This document shows positions 1-10,803 of a stretch of DNA of 64,000 bases, in pieces. Within the stretch, counting starts at the first letter, position 1; each line of letters begins with the position of its first letter. This DNA comes from Paracoccus aurantiacus (GTDB taxonomy: Bacteria > Pseudomonadota > Alphaproteobacteria > Rhodobacterales > Rhodobacteraceae): positions 1,070,542-1,134,541 of the forward strand of contig NZ_VOPL01000001.1 in NCBI RefSeq assembly GCF_007993065.1, written 5' to 3'. The position numbers were made by a program, and so were the translations under genes. The notes below the pieces were generated by a model. That model searched no databases. It saw nothing but the letters and a program-made list of their open reading frames with translations, and was not told the DNA's origin.

Positions 1-175
1 TATAGACCGATTTCACCACCCAGATCGACACACCCTCGTTCCGGCGCGTGTAAACATCGCGCGCATGCTTGATCGCGACCTCGGCATCGGGCGCATGCAG
101 GCTGCCGACATGGCGGTGGTTCAGCCCGTGCTGACCACGGATAAAGACTTCCCAAAGGGGCCATTCGCTGGACAT
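1..175 (-). CDS. paaB: Phenylacetyl-CoA epoxidase subunit PaaB (5' part; cut by window edge)
   Basis: The first 58 codons are present and begin MSSEWPLWEVFIRGQ; the frame runs off the left edge. The conserved PaaB start with GLNHRHVGSLHAPD and NARDVYTRR-like residues (here KHARDVYTRRNEG) is clear. PaaB is a small subunit of the multicomponent PaaABC(D)E monooxygenase that epoxidises phenylacetyl-CoA; in the known enzyme it bridges or supports the PaaAC core rather than carrying the diiron site. It is the last gene visible in a minus-strand operon behind a VOC protein and paaA. A purine-rich ribosome site (GGGAGGAACAG) precedes the ATG at 175. Confidence 0.93.
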   Translation of the reverse strand, partial: MSSEWPLWEVFIRGQHGLNHRHVGSLHAPDAEVAIKHARDVYTRRNEGVSIWVVKSVY

Positions 176-216
176 CTGTTCCTCCCTTCCCGCGGGTCGA
201 GCCCGCCGGGCATGAA

Positions 217-564
217 TCAATAGGCGTAAAGCTCGACCCGGTATCCGTCGGGGTCCAGCACCTGCACGCGCGCCGGACCTTCGGCGCTGTATTCCGTTTC
301 CGTCACACCATCGGCGCGAAAGCGGTCGCGCATGGCGTCGATTTCAGCGATCGAATCCACCAGACTGCCAAAGTGGTTCGTGCGCGGCAGGTCCTGCGGC
401 ACCTCGCCCACGCTCAGCGCCAGCAAGGCGCCGCTGTCATCGGCAAGGATAAGCAGATGCGGATCGTCATGCACGCGGTTGCTCAGGCCGAAATACACGC
501 CATAAAACCGGGCCGAAGCTTCCCGGTCCGATACGGTCAGCGCGACATGGTTCAGCCGGGGCAT
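217..564 (-). CDS. VOC (glyoxalase/dioxygenase-fold) family protein inside the paa operon
   Basis: 115 residues, starting MPRLNHVALTVSDREAS and ending DPDGYRVELYAY, which is the single-module vicinal-oxygen-chelate pattern: an N-terminal His in the first strand, and a Glu in the closing PDG-x-x-x-E-L strand, both usual metal ligands. The start at 564 lies 4 bp after the paaA stop, so the two are probably translationally coupled. VOC proteins include glyoxalases, ring-cleavage dioxygenases and resistance proteins, so the reaction cannot be named. Its place between paaA and paaB suggests a role in phenylacetate catabolism, perhaps handling a reactive epoxide or oxepin by-product; that is inference. 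Confidence 0.85.
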   Translation of the reverse strand: MPRLNHVALTVSDREASARFYGVYFGLSNRVHDDPHLLILADDSGALLALSVGEVPQDLPRTNHFGSLVDSIAEIDAMRDRFRADGVTETEYSAEGPARVQVLDPDGYRVELYAY

Positions 565-568
565 CGGC

Positions 569-1555
569 CTATTCCGCCGCAACCGGGCGGCGCGAGGCCT
601 TCTTCTTCGCATGCGCGACCATCGCATCGCGATACCACGCCCCGTCTTCCCACGCCTTGACCCGCGCGCCCAGGCGTTCCTTGTTGCAGGGGCCATTGCC
701 CTTCAGCACCTGATAGAACTCGTCCCAGTCGGGTTCACTGAAATCATAGCCGCCCTTTTCCTCGTTCCATTTCAGGTCCGGGTCGGGGACGGTCAGGCCC
801 AGATATTCGGCCTGCGGGACGGTCTGATCGACAAATTTCTGGCGCAGCTCGTCATTGGTGTTCATCTTGATCTTCCACGCCATCGACTGCGCGGAGTGAA
901 CGCTGTCCTTGTCGGACGGCCCGAACATCATCAGCGAGGGATACCACAGCCGGTTCAGCGCATCCTGCGCCATCTTCTTCTGCGCGGGCGTGCCATTCGC
1001 CATCTTCATCATGATCGCGTAACCCTGCCGCTGGTGGAAACTTTCCTCCTTGCAGATGCGGATCATCGCGCGGCTATAGGGGCCATAGCTGGTCCGCTGC
1101 AACGGCACCTGGTTCATGATCGCCGCCCCATCGACCAGCCAGCCGACCGCGCCCATATCGGCCCATGTCAGCGTCGGATAGTTAAAGATCGACGAATATT
1201 TCATATCGCCCGAATGCAGCCGCTCCAGCAACTCGTCACGGCTGACGCCAAGCGTTTCGGCAGCGCAATAAAGATACAGCCCGTGCCCCGCCTCGTCCTG
1301 CACCTTGGCCAGCAGGATCTGCTTGCGTTCCAGCGTGGGGGCGCGCGTGATCCAGTTGCCTTCGGGCAGCTGGCCGACGATTTCGGAATGCGCGTGCTGG
1401 CCGATCTGGCGGATCAGCGTCTTGCGATAGCCCTCGGGCATCCATTCCTTCGGTTCGATCTTCTCGTTCCGGTCGATGCGCCCCTGAAAGGCGATCTCCT
1501 CGGGCGACATGTCCTCGCGAGAGGTGCCTTCGGATTTGACGAGCTGTGCATACAT
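569..1555 (-). CDS. paaA: 1,2-phenylacetyl-CoA epoxidase, catalytic subunit A
   Basis: 328 residues, the usual PaaA length. It is the diiron oxygenase subunit that binds phenylacetyl-CoA and inserts oxygen to give the ring-1,2-epoxide in the cytoplasm. Ferritin-like iron ligands are visible: [10 protein letters not shown] (about residues 86-95) and [11 protein letters not shown] (about 167-177), the two ExxH-type motifs. It follows the thiolase gene by 12 bp and is followed at once by the VOC gene and paaB. The Lys/Arg-rich C-terminus ([13 protein letters not shown]) is a short extension before the stop. Confidence 0.97.
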   Translation of the reverse strand: MYAQLVKSEGTSREDMSPEEIAFQGRIDRNEKIEPKEWMPEGYRKTLIRQIGQHAHSEIVGQLPEGNWITRAPTLERKQILLAKVQDEAGHGLYLYCAAETLGVSRDELLERLHSGDMKYSSIFNYPTLTWADMGAVGWLVDGAAIMNQVPLQRTSYGPYSRAMIRICKEESFHQRQGYAIMMKMANGTPAQKKMAQDALNRLWYPSLMMFGPSDKDSVHSAQSMAWKIKMNTNDELRQKFVDQTVPQAEYLGLTVPDPDLKWNEEKGGYDFSEPDWDEFYQVLKGNGPCNKERLGARVKAWEDGAWYRDAMVAHAKKKASRRPVAAE

Positions 1556-1567
1556 GGCAGTTCCTCC

Positions 1568-2773
1568 TCAGACGCGTTCGATAATGATGGCGATGCCCTG
1601 ACCGACGCCGACACACATGCAGCATAGCGCATATCTGCCGCCGGTGCGCTGCAGTTCATACATCGCCGTCGTGACCAGCCGTGCGCCCGACATCCCGAGC
1701 GGATGCCCAAGCGCGATCGCCCCGCCATTCGGGTTAAGATGGGGGGCATCGTCGGGAAGTCCAAGCTCGCGCAGCGTGGCCAGCCCCTGTGATGCGAAAG
1801 CCTCGTTCAATTCAATCACGTCCATCTGGTCGATGGTCAGACCGGCGCGCGCCAGCACCTTCTTCGCGGCAGGCGCGGGGCCGATGCCCATGATCCGCGG
1901 CTCGACCCCCGCGGCGCACATGGCGATAATGCGGGCTTTGGGCGTCAGCCCGTTCTTTTCTGCCGCCTCCTTGCTGGCAATCAGCAACGCGCAGGCCCCG
2001 TCATTCACGCCAGACGCATTGCCCGCCGTCACGGTTTTCTCTGCCCCGTTCACACCCTTCAGTTTCGCCAGCTTATCTGCCGTTGTGCCCGGACGGGGGT
2101 GTTCATCTGTATCGACGACAACCGCCTCACCCTTTTTCTGCGGGATGCTGACCGGCACTATCTCATCGGCAAAGCGACCGGCTTCCTGCGCCGCCTGCCA
2201 GCGGTCCTGGCTGCGCGCGGCAAAGGCGTCCTGATCTTCGCGGCTGATGCCAAAATCCTCTGCCACGTTGTCGGCAGTCTGCGGCATGGAATCGATGCCA
2301 TATTGCGCCTTCATCTTCGGATTCACGAAGCGCCAGCCGATGGTCGTGTCGTAAACCGCATTGCTGCGCGAAAAGGCGGTTTCGGCCTTCGGCATGACAA
2401 AAGGCGCGCGGCTCATGCTTTCGACCCCGCCCGCAATCACCAGATCGCAATCGCCTGCCTTGATCGCCCGCGCCGCCATGCCGACTGCATCCATGCCCGA
2501 TCCACACAAGCGGTTGATCGTCGTTCCCGGCACATCGACGGGCAGTCCGGCCAAAAGCGCCGCCATGCGGCCCACATTCCGGTTATCCTCGCCCGCCTGA
2601 TTGGCGCAGCCATAGATCAGGTCATCGACGCTGGCCCAATCGACACCGGGGTTGCGATCGACCAGTGCCGCCAGCGGAATCGCCGCCAGATCGTCGGCGC
2701 GGACCTGAGACAACGCCCCGCCATACCGCCCGATCGGCGTCCGAATCGCGTCGCAGATAAAGGCGTCAATCAT
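1568..2773 (-). CDS. paaJ: 3-oxoadipyl-CoA / 3-oxo-5,6-dehydrosuberyl-CoA thiolase
   Basis: 401 residues. The start at 2773 (MIDAFICDAIRTPIG) has a strong GGGGGGAG ribosome site directly upstream. Thiolase hallmarks are present: nucleophilic Cys in NRLCGSGMDAV (about residue 90), GGAIALGHPLGMSGA with the catalytic His, and CMCVGVGQG with the second Cys near the C-terminus. It cleaves the beta-keto-CoA intermediates of phenylacetate (and beta-ketoadipate) breakdown to release acetyl-CoA. It is the first gene of the paa segment visible here and sits behind a promoter with a TetR-type dyad. pcaF of the protocatechuate pathway is the near homologue; the paaA neighbour favours paaJ. Confidence 0.92.
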   Translation of the reverse strand: MIDAFICDAIRTPIGRYGGALSQVRADDLAAIPLAALVDRNPGVDWASVDDLIYGCANQAGEDNRNVGRMAALLAGLPVDVPGTTINRLCGSGMDAVGMAARAIKAGDCDLVIAGGVESMSRAPFVMPKAETAFSRSNAVYDTTIGWRFVNPKMKAQYGIDSMPQTADNVAEDFGISREDQDAFAARSQDRWQAAQEAGRFADEIVPVSIPQKKGEAVVVDTDEHPRPGTTADKLAKLKGVNGAEKTVTAGNASGVNDGACALLIASKEAAEKNGLTPKARIIAMCAAGVEPRIMGIGPAPAAKKVLARAGLTIDQMDVIELNEAFASQGLATLRELGLPDDAPHLNPNGGAIALGHPLGMSGARLVTTAMYELQRTGGRYALCCMCVGVGQGIAIIIERV

Positions 2774-2820
2774 GGCTCCCCCCAACATGGCCGGCAACGC
2801 CCAATTCTGGCGTTTGTTTG

Positions 2821-2864
2821 ACCGACCGTTCGGTTATTTATACTCAGTTTCCTTCAGTGAGCAA
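2821..2864 (-). promoter_or_regulatory. paaJ-paaA promoter with TetR-like operator
   Basis: On the minus strand TTGCTC (2864-2859) and TATAAA (2842-2837) are spaced by 16 bp. Just downstream lies an inverted repeat ACCGA-N4-TCGGT (2821-2834). Such ACCGAACGGTCGGT-type dyads are typical of TetR regulators of the PaaR kind, which release DNA on binding phenylacetyl-CoA. The dyad overlaps the expected transcription start, fitting a repressor. No tetR gene is in the window. Confidence 0.55.
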
Positions 2865-3364
2865 ATAGAATGTTCCGAGGACCGGCGGATATCGCAGCCC
2901 AGTGCGCTCGCCAGAAGATACCGCGCCACCCCGATGCATTCCAAGCCGCGTTTACGCTCCATCACATTCGTGAAGAGATCGCGCGGGCAGATCCGCGAAT
3001 TTTCGCCACAGCGAGCGCGATGCGCGATTGCCATGCCGGAATGTCTAATTCGATCACGCTTCTTCCCGCGGCCGCAGCGAATATCAGCGTATCTGCCCGT
3101 GCCCCGCGGCACCGAATTGCCAATTCCGTCGCGAAACCGAGGCTTTCAGTTTCATCAGAATATCCGTTCTGCGCAGCCGTCGTCGAGCTCTCCGCAAGGT
3201 TGGCGCGCGTGCTGCATATCAGCTCGGCTCATAAATCGTTGGCGACGCAACCAAGCGCCCCGATCCTCACAAGGCAGTTTGCTGAAACCTGAGCTTAGGA
3301 TCAGCCTTCGCCCAAACCGCAAAAGGCGGGCCGCTGCGCGCCTGCGTTCTGGCTGGCACATGCA
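2865..3364. other. Intergenic stretch without a supported gene
   Basis: About 500 bp between the paa promoter and the stop of the diguanylate cyclase gene. Several short open frames exist on both strands, the longest about 90-140 codons, but none has a ribosome site plus a recognisable protein. It may hold decayed sequence. I see no transposase remnant, RNA gene or clear terminator. Confidence 0.5.
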
Positions 3365-4285
3365 TCAGCGACCGGCCAGTTCTCTGCCTGTCACGCGATT
3401 GCGACCGCCATGCTTGCTTTGGTAAAGTTGCTGATCGGCCTGCTCCAGCCATTGGGTCATCGGCAAATCCAGCCCGACGCGTCCGCTGACCAGACCGACG
3501 CTGATCGACAGCCAATCCGATATTTCGGACCCGGAATGCGGGATCATCATCTCCTGCACGTCCTGCCGCATTTTCTCGGCGATATGGATCGCACCTGGCA
3601 GGCTGGTCGCGTGAAGGATACAGGCGAACTCCTCGCCACCATATCGCACGCAGATATCACGGTCGCGGCGCGTTCCGGCGATCAGGCATTCAGCGACCCG
3701 CCGAATGCAGATATCACCGTCGCCGTGCCCGTACAGGTCGTTAAAGCCTTTGAAATAATCAATATCGACGAGGATTATCGAGCGCCATTCGTCCCGCTCT
3801 GCCTCGCTCAGACGCCGCGAATCCGTTCCGAATGCCGCGTCGAGCATGCGCCGGTTTCCGAGGCCGGTTAGCGGATCAAGCGTCGCGAGGCTCGCGAGCC
3901 TGTCGCGCAGCTGTTTGAGGCCCAAATGATTGTCGATACGGCGCTGCAGCGACGCGGGGCGGATCGGTTTGGTGAGGTAATCGACCGCCCCAAGAGAAAG
4001 GCCCTCGACCTCGCTCTCCACCCCATCGAGGCCCGTTGTGAAGATGATCGGAACATCTGCTGTCGCCGGGTCCTGCTTGAAGCGGCGGCATGTGTCATAT
4101 CCATTCATGCCGGGCATGACCACATCAAGCAGTATCAGGTCGGGACGCGATCGCCGCGCCAGCTCGATCGCCTGCTCGCCCGAGCGGGCGAAAAGAACCT
4201 CGTATTCTTCTTCCAGAACGGCACCGATCATCTCGATATTGGCGATCTCGTCATCTACGACCATGATTCTCGAACGCTGGGTCAT
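3365..4285 (-). CDS. Response regulator diguanylate cyclase (REC-GGDEF, PleD-like half)
   Basis: 306 residues. Receiver domain at 5-120 with acidic pair D11/D12, phosphoacceptor D54 (LILLDVVMPGMNG) and K106 (YLTKPI). GGDEF domain at about 135-300 with metal-binding DIDYFKGFND (174-183) and active-site GGEEF (216-220). An RDRD sequence at 207-210, five residues ahead of GGEEF, fits the RxxD inhibitory site for c-di-GMP feedback. It should make c-di-GMP from two GTP when phosphorylated. The ATG overlaps the stop of the hybrid kinase by 4 bp, so the kinase upstream is the obvious phosphodonor. Confidence 0.95.
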   Translation of the reverse strand: MTQRSRIMVVDDEIANIEMIGAVLEEEYEVLFARSGEQAIELARRSRPDLILLDVVMPGMNGYDTCRRFKQDPATADVPIIFTTGLDGVESEVEGLSLGAVDYLTKPIRPASLQRRIDNHLGLKQLRDRLASLATLDPLTGLGNRRMLDAAFGTDSRRLSEAERDEWRSIILVDIDYFKGFNDLYGHGDGDICIRRVAECLIAGTRRDRDICVRYGGEEFACILHATSLPGAIHIAEKMRQDVQEMMIPHSGSEISDWLSISVGLVSGRVGLDLPMTQWLEQADQQLYQSKHGGRNRVTGRELAGR

Positions 4286-7122
4286 GCCGGAATATCTTTC
4301 GGGCCCGTCAGGGCCGCATATCGCTGATCCAGAAGCGACAGCGCCTCGGCGTAATCCAGCCGGGTCAGGGCGGCACTGATCGCATCAGATGCACGCTCGC
4401 TGCCGGTAACGCCCAGTGCCTCCGCGAATTCCTCATAGCCGCGGCGCGCAGAAAGGCTTTGGCGGTCAACCTGTTCCCGCAAGTTTCGATAAATGACCGT
4501 CACGCGATCAAGGTCCACGTGACGATTGCGCGGCGAAGCAGCAGACAGCGCTGTGACATTCGCGCCCGAAAGCTGGTCGCCTTCGATCCGCTTTGCGGCC
4601 TCACAAGCCTCTTGCAGAGCTTTACGCAGTTTCGGGATCGCATGGATTGCGCCCGCGGGGTCACGACAGGCGAGCGTGTCGCCGATTGCACGTGCCAGCC
4701 CGGCGACCTCTCGAAGTTCCAGTGACGAGGCGACGCCTTTCAGGGCATGAGCAAGATCAGAGGCCGCTTTCATCTGATCGGCCTCGATATGCCAGGCGAT
4801 CCGGTCGGCGACGTCACCGTAATCCGACGCGAATCCAAGGATCAGTCGCCGCAGCAGGGCCTCGTTGCCGTTGACCCGCACCAGCGCTTTGCCGATCTCG
4901 AACGGAGGCAGGGTTGCGGGCAAGGACCCCGCAGGGCCGCCCTGTATCGGTGCCGCGGAAACCTGCTTCGCGGGAGCTTCCACCCACCGCCTGAGCGTCG
5001 AGAGGAGAAGCTGCGGATCAATCGGCTTGGCGACGTGATCGTTCATCCCCGCCTCGAGGCATTGCCGCTTGTCGTCGTCATAGGCGTGAGCCGTCATTGC
5101 GATGATCGGAAGCTTGTCGGCCGGAAACCTGGTCCTGATGCGACGAGTTGCCGCAAGCCCGTCCAGTTCCGGCATCTGGACGTCCATCAGCACCGCGTCA
5201 TAGGCGATGGTCCCGGCCTCGACCATTTCACAGGCGATGCGACCATTTTCGGCGCAATCGATTTTCAGCCCCGCGGCGCGAAGGATTTCGCGCGCGATCT
5301 CGCGGTTGATCTGATTGTCTTCGACCAGCAGGATGCGTTTTCCGGACAGGTCGCCGGAAACCGCAGGCTCGCGCGCCTCACGGGGCGCGGCCTGTTGCGG
5401 CTTTGTGTCAAATGAAAGCAGTTTCGTCAGCGTGGCCGACAGGAGATCGGCCTCGACCGGCTTCGCCACATAGGCGTCGATGCCGAAATTGGCGCCGATC
5501 GTCCTGCAATCATCCAGATCGTGGGCAGACATCATCACGACAATGGGCGTGCCCACCGGCGATTCCGATCTGCGCATCCGGCGTAGGGTTTCGAACCCGT
5601 CCATACCGGGCATCTTCCAGTCGATCATAAGCAGTTCGTAGGTCGCGCCGGCCTGCGACGCGGATTGCAGGCGTCGCAGCGCATCCGCGCCTGACGAGGC
5701 AAGATCGGCCTGGATTCCCCAGCGGGCAAAGATTTCCTGAATGATCTGCCGTGCCGCGGGATTGTCATCCGCGATCAGCACGCGCAGCGACCTCTGGACG
5801 GGCGGTGCGCTGTTGGTCACTGTCACATCTGACGGAACCTTCATTTTTACGGTGAAGCTGAACGTGCTGCCGGTGCCTTCCTCACTCTCGACATCGATGG
5901 AGCCGCCCATCTTCTCGATGATCTGGCGGCAGATCGCGAGGCCGAGTCCCGTCCCGCCATAGCGCCGCGTCGTGGATGCATCGGCCTGAACGAACGAGCT
6001 GAACAGGGCCTTCTGCTGGTCTGCGGAAATCCCGATGCCGGTATCGCCCACGGAACAGCAGATCGTCGCGGCCCCGTCGCTTTGGCCAAGAAGCTGCGCC
6101 GTGAAGGTGACCGCCCCTTGCTCGGTGAACTTGATTGCGTTGCTCAGCAGATTCAGCACGACCTGATTGAAACGCATGTCATCGCAGATCAGCACGTTTG
6201 GAATATTCGCGTCGATCCGCACCTCGACCCGCAGACCCTTGGCATGCGCGCTTTCCGATACAAGTTGCAGCTGGCTTTCGACAGCGGATCGCAGGTCGAA
6301 TTCGCGCGCGTCGAATTCCAGCTTTCCGGCCTCGATTTTCGACAGGTCCAGCACATCGTTGATAAGGCGCATCAGCGTGTGGCCGGCAGCGCTGATCTTG
6401 GCGACCTGATCCTTCTGCCGCGACCCGAGCCCGTCGCGCTGCAGCAGATGCGAGAAGCCCAGAATGGCGTTGATCGGGGTGCGCAGCTCGTGGCTCATAT
6501 TGGCGAGGAACAGGCTTTTCGCCCGGTTTGCGGCCTCGGCCTCCTGGGTGCGTTCTTCCAGCGCCTCGCCATTGCGAACCAGATCGCTGCTCAGCCGCGA
6601 CATGCGCCGGAATGTCTGGCGCACCTTGCCCACCACCCAGACCAGCACGACCATCTGGAAAATGACGATCACCGCATGAAGAAGCACGCGCGCCAGATCG
6701 CCAGAGCCGGGAAACACCGCATAAGGAAGCAGATAAAGCAGCAGCAGGTGATGCAGCGCCGTAACGATTGCCCCAAGAAACATCTGCGCGCGGTCGAACC
6801 AGGCGATGTTCAGCGCCAGGACCGCAAAGAAATACATATGCATGTCCATCTGCCACGGATGACCCGCAAACAGGACAAGCAGGAATGCCGGCTCTGCGAC
6901 CAGCGCGACGGTTGCCAGATTGCGCGTCACTGGCGCATTGCCGTATCGCCAGTGAACCACTTGATAGGCCAGTGCGATTGTCGCAGCGATCAGCATCGCC
7001 TCGGGCACCGGCATGGCCTTGTTCCACAGCGCCGCAAGCGCCATGACAGGCACATGCGCCCAGAACAGCCAGACGAGAAGTGCTCCATAACCGGCGCGCA
7101 GTGTTTCAAGTTCGACTTTCAT
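4282..7122 (-). CDS. Membrane hybrid sensor histidine kinase (HisKA-HATPase-REC-REC-Hpt)
   Basis: 946 residues from the ATG at 7122, chosen because GGAGG lies 7 bp upstream. The N-terminal ~165 residues form about six membrane helices with a conserved HPWQMDMHMYFF segment. A coiled linker leads to HisKA with H211 (FLANMSHELRTPINAIL), then HATPase with N, G1 (DTGIGI) and G2 (GTGLGL) boxes. Two receivers follow, with D501 (MIDWKMPGMDG) and D647 (LMDVQMPELDG), then an Hpt domain with H792 (LAHALKGVASS). All stations of a His-Asp-His-Asp relay are intact. Both gene borders overlap neighbours by 4 bp (ATGA), so the three genes form one translational unit. The sensed signal is unknown. Confidence 0.95.
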   Translation of the reverse strand: MKVELETLRAGYGALLVWLFWAHVPVMALAALWNKAMPVPEAMLIAATIALAYQVVHWRYGNAPVTRNLATVALVAEPAFLLVLFAGHPWQMDMHMYFFAVLALNIAWFDRAQMFLGAIVTALHHLLLLYLLPYAVFPGSGDLARVLLHAVIVIFQMVVLVWVVGKVRQTFRRMSRLSSDLVRNGEALEERTQEAEAANRAKSLFLANMSHELRTPINAILGFSHLLQRDGLGSRQKDQVAKISAAGHTLMRLINDVLDLSKIEAGKLEFDAREFDLRSAVESQLQLVSESAHAKGLRVEVRIDANIPNVLICDDMRFNQVVLNLLSNAIKFTEQGAVTFTAQLLGQSDGAATICCSVGDTGIGISADQQKALFSSFVQADASTTRRYGGTGLGLAICRQIIEKMGGSIDVESEEGTGSTFSFTVKMKVPSDVTVTNSAPPVQRSLRVLIADDNPAARQIIQEIFARWGIQADLASSGADALRRLQSASQAGATYELLMIDWKMPGMDGFETLRRMRRSESPVGTPIVVMMSAHDLDDCRTIGANFGIDAYVAKPVEADLLSATLTKLLSFDTKPQQAAPREAREPAVSGDLSGKRILLVEDNQINREIAREILRAAGLKIDCAENGRIACEMVEAGTIAYDAVLMDVQMPELDGLAATRRIRTRFPADKLPIIAMTAHAYDDDKRQCLEAGMNDHVAKPIDPQLLLSTLRRWVEAPAKQVSAAPIQGGPAGSLPATLPPFEIGKALVRVNGNEALLRRLILGFASDYGDVADRIAWHIEADQMKAASDLAHALKGVASSLELREVAGLARAIGDTLACRDPAGAIHAIPKLRKALQEACEAAKRIEGDQLSGANVTALSAASPRNRHVDLDRVTVIYRNLREQVDRQSLSARRGYEEFAEALGVTGSERASDAISAALTRLDYAEALSLLDQRYAALTGPKDIPA

Positions 7123-7496
7123 TTCGCCACCTCCGCAGGGGCAGAACCGCAGCCCCAGAAGGCTGGCGAGGGAATGACCAGCCATGCGCCCAGCGCACGC
7201 AGTTCGGTCGGGAAATCGGGGGAATCTGCAAGCGCAATGGCGATATTCGGCAGCCCACCAGCGGCGGTGATCCCGCCGCCCGCCTGCCAGACCATGTCAA
7301 GAAGCGCGGCCCGACCCTGCCAGGGTGCGGCCACGACAAGATATTGGCCCATCCCGCCGGTTGCGGACAGTTTCAGCCCCAGAAGCACGGCGAAACAGAT
7401 GACCGCGAACAATCCGGCCGGCAGATAGTCAATCGCCCGCGTCTGATCGTGCCCAGGCCGCACATCCCGTCGCGCTGACGAGCAGAGGACCACCAT
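7119..7496 (-). CDS. Small membrane or exported protein, first gene of the kinase operon
   Basis: 125 residues, no family recognised. One hydrophobic stretch (LPAGLFAVICFAVLLGLKL, about residues 25-43) looks like a membrane anchor or uncleaved signal; the rest is Gly/Ala-rich with WQAGGGITAAGGLPN and a C-terminal half presumably outside the membrane. GGAAAG stands 4 bp before the ATG. The stop overlaps the kinase start by 4 bp. Since it is coupled to a membrane sensor kinase it may modulate or feed the sensor; that is inference from position only. Confidence 0.7.
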   Translation of the reverse strand: MVVLCSSARRDVRPGHDQTRAIDYLPAGLFAVICFAVLLGLKLSATGGMGQYLVVAAPWQGRAALLDMVWQAGGGITAAGGLPNIAIALADSPDFPTELRALGAWLVIPSPAFWGCGSAPAEVAK

Positions 7497-7654
7497 GTCT
7501 TTCCATCCCCGCTACAAAAAAACCGCATCCGAGACTGCGATCCATAACCAGGATAGATAATCAAATGGTTAGCCGACGAGCGTATAACGCTAAGCTTTTT
7601 AACGATCCGCTCGGCGAAAAGCCGGTTCAGAGAAAACACTTCATGCAGGCGCAC

Positions 7655-7684
7655 GAAAAAAGCGGGCCGTGGCGCGGCCCGCTT
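7655..7684 (-). terminator. Rho-independent terminator of guaB
   Basis: Read on the minus strand: arms AAGCGGGCC (7684-7676) and GGCCCGCTT (7668-7660), a 7-nt loop, then a T-run (7660-7655). It lies 21 bp after the guaB stop. Confidence 0.85.
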
Positions 7685-7705
7685 CGGAGGTCGGTCCCCG
7701 AGCGC

Positions 7706-9569
<1,864 letters not shown>

Positions 9570-10706
9570 ATGAAAAAGACACTCACAAGCGCCGCCGCAC
9601 TTCTGCTGACCGCCGCCCCGGTCTTCGCGGCCGGAATCGAACGCTCGACCCAATCGATCGGCATCCTGTTCGAAGAAGGCAACTATGTCGAAACCGGCCT
9701 TCAGATGACGAAGCCCGATGTCAGCGGCAAGGACCTCGCCATCTATGGCGGCCGCGAAACCGGCAACGTCGCCGACGATTTCAACGTGCTGACCTTCGGC
9801 TACAAGCATCAGTTCACCGACCAGATCTCGGCCGCCCTGATTATCGAACACCCCTACGGCGCCGATATTGCCTATGGCGATGTCGACCCGACCTCGCTGA
9901 CCAAGGGTTCGGTCATGCTGGGCGGAACCAAGGCGAATGTCGAAAGCGCCATGATCTCGGTGATCGGACGCTACAAGTTCAACGAGAGCTGGGGCGTGCA
10001 TGCCGGTCTGCGCTCGTCCAAGGCATCGGGCGACATCCGCCTGCAGGGCGCGGCCTATTCGACGCTGTCAGGCTATCGTGCCAAACTGGCCGATGACACG
10101 GCGGTCGGCTGGCTGGCCGGTGTCTCGTGGGAACGTCCCGACATCGCGGCCCGCGTCGCGCTGACCTATTACTCCGATATCGACCACGAATTCGACACCA
10201 AGGAATTCTTTGGCGCGGTTCAGGTCGCCGAAGGCACGACAGACGTCACGACGCCGTCCATGCTGGCGCTCGACTTCCAGACCGGCGTTGCACCCGACAC
10301 GCTCGTCTTCGGTCAGATCCGCCGCACCTACTGGTCTGACTTCAAGGTGATCCCGACGCTTTTCGGCACTTACGTTCCTGACGGGCTTGTCAGCCTCGAT
10401 GATACGACAACTTACACGCTCGGCGTCGGCCGCAAGTTTACCGAAAACTGGTCGGGCACCGTCGCCTTCACCTACGAACCCGAGGGCGACAGCGATCTCA
10501 TCTCGCCGCTGGCACCGACCAATGGCCGCAAGGCGATCACCGTCGCGGGCATCTATACCATGGACAACTGGAAGTTCACCGCCGGTGTCAACTACACCAA
10601 GCTGGGCGATGCCAAGGCCGAAACCGGCACCCCGGATCAGGCCCGCGCCGAAATGGAAGATAACGACGCCGTCAGCCTTGGGCTGCGGGTCGGTTATCGC
10701 TTCTGA
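9570..10706 (+). CDS. FadL/OmpP1/TodX-family outer membrane transport protein
   Basis: 378 residues. Signal peptide MKKTLTSAAALLLTAAPVFA with cleavage after Ala20. The mature protein begins AGIERSTQSIGILFEEGNYVETG, matching the FadL hatch/first-strand pattern, shows alternating beta-strand composition throughout (FKVIPTLFG, TYTLGVGRKF, WSGTVAFTYEP) and ends GLRVGYRF with the C-terminal aromatic used by the Bam machinery. FadL-type channels admit long-chain fatty acids or aromatic hydrocarbons across the outer membrane. GGGAGGAC stands 4 bp before the ATG. A terminator follows, so it is monocistronic. Confidence 0.88.
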   Translation: MKKTLTSAAALLLTAAPVFAAGIERSTQSIGILFEEGNYVETGLQMTKPDVSGKDLAIYGGRETGNVADDFNVLTFGYKHQFTDQISAALIIEHPYGADIAYGDVDPTSLTKGSVMLGGTKANVESAMISVIGRYKFNESWGVHAGLRSSKASGDIRLQGAAYSTLSGYRAKLADDTAVGWLAGVSWERPDIAARVALTYYSDIDHEFDTKEFFGAVQVAEGTTDVTTPSMLALDFQTGVAPDTLVFGQIRRTYWSDFKVIPTLFGTYVPDGLVSLDDTTTYTLGVGRKFTENWSGTVAFTYEPEGDSDLISPLAPTNGRKAITVAGIYTMDNWKFTAGVNYTKLGDAKAETGTPDQARAEMEDNDAVSLGLRVGYRF

Positions 10707-10730
10707 TCGCGCTTTCGCCACCAGATCGGA

Positions 10731-10757
10731 AAGCCCCGCATTTCGCGGGGCTTTTCT
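10731..10757 (+). terminator. Terminator after the FadL-like gene
   Basis: AAGCCCCGC (10731-10739), 5-nt loop, GCGGGGCTT (10745-10753) followed by TTCT. 9-bp perfect stem. Confidence 0.88.
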
Positions 10758-10803
10758 ATTGCGGCGCCGCTGCCTAGATTGCGCCGGTCAGGATGGAGAG
10801 GCC

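Noticed and set aside
2834..3112. 92-codon minus-strand frame between the paa promoter and the diguanylate cyclase
   Set aside because: Its end overlaps the paa promoter and operator, no ribosome site precedes it, and no family is recognisable. A decayed gene cannot be excluded.
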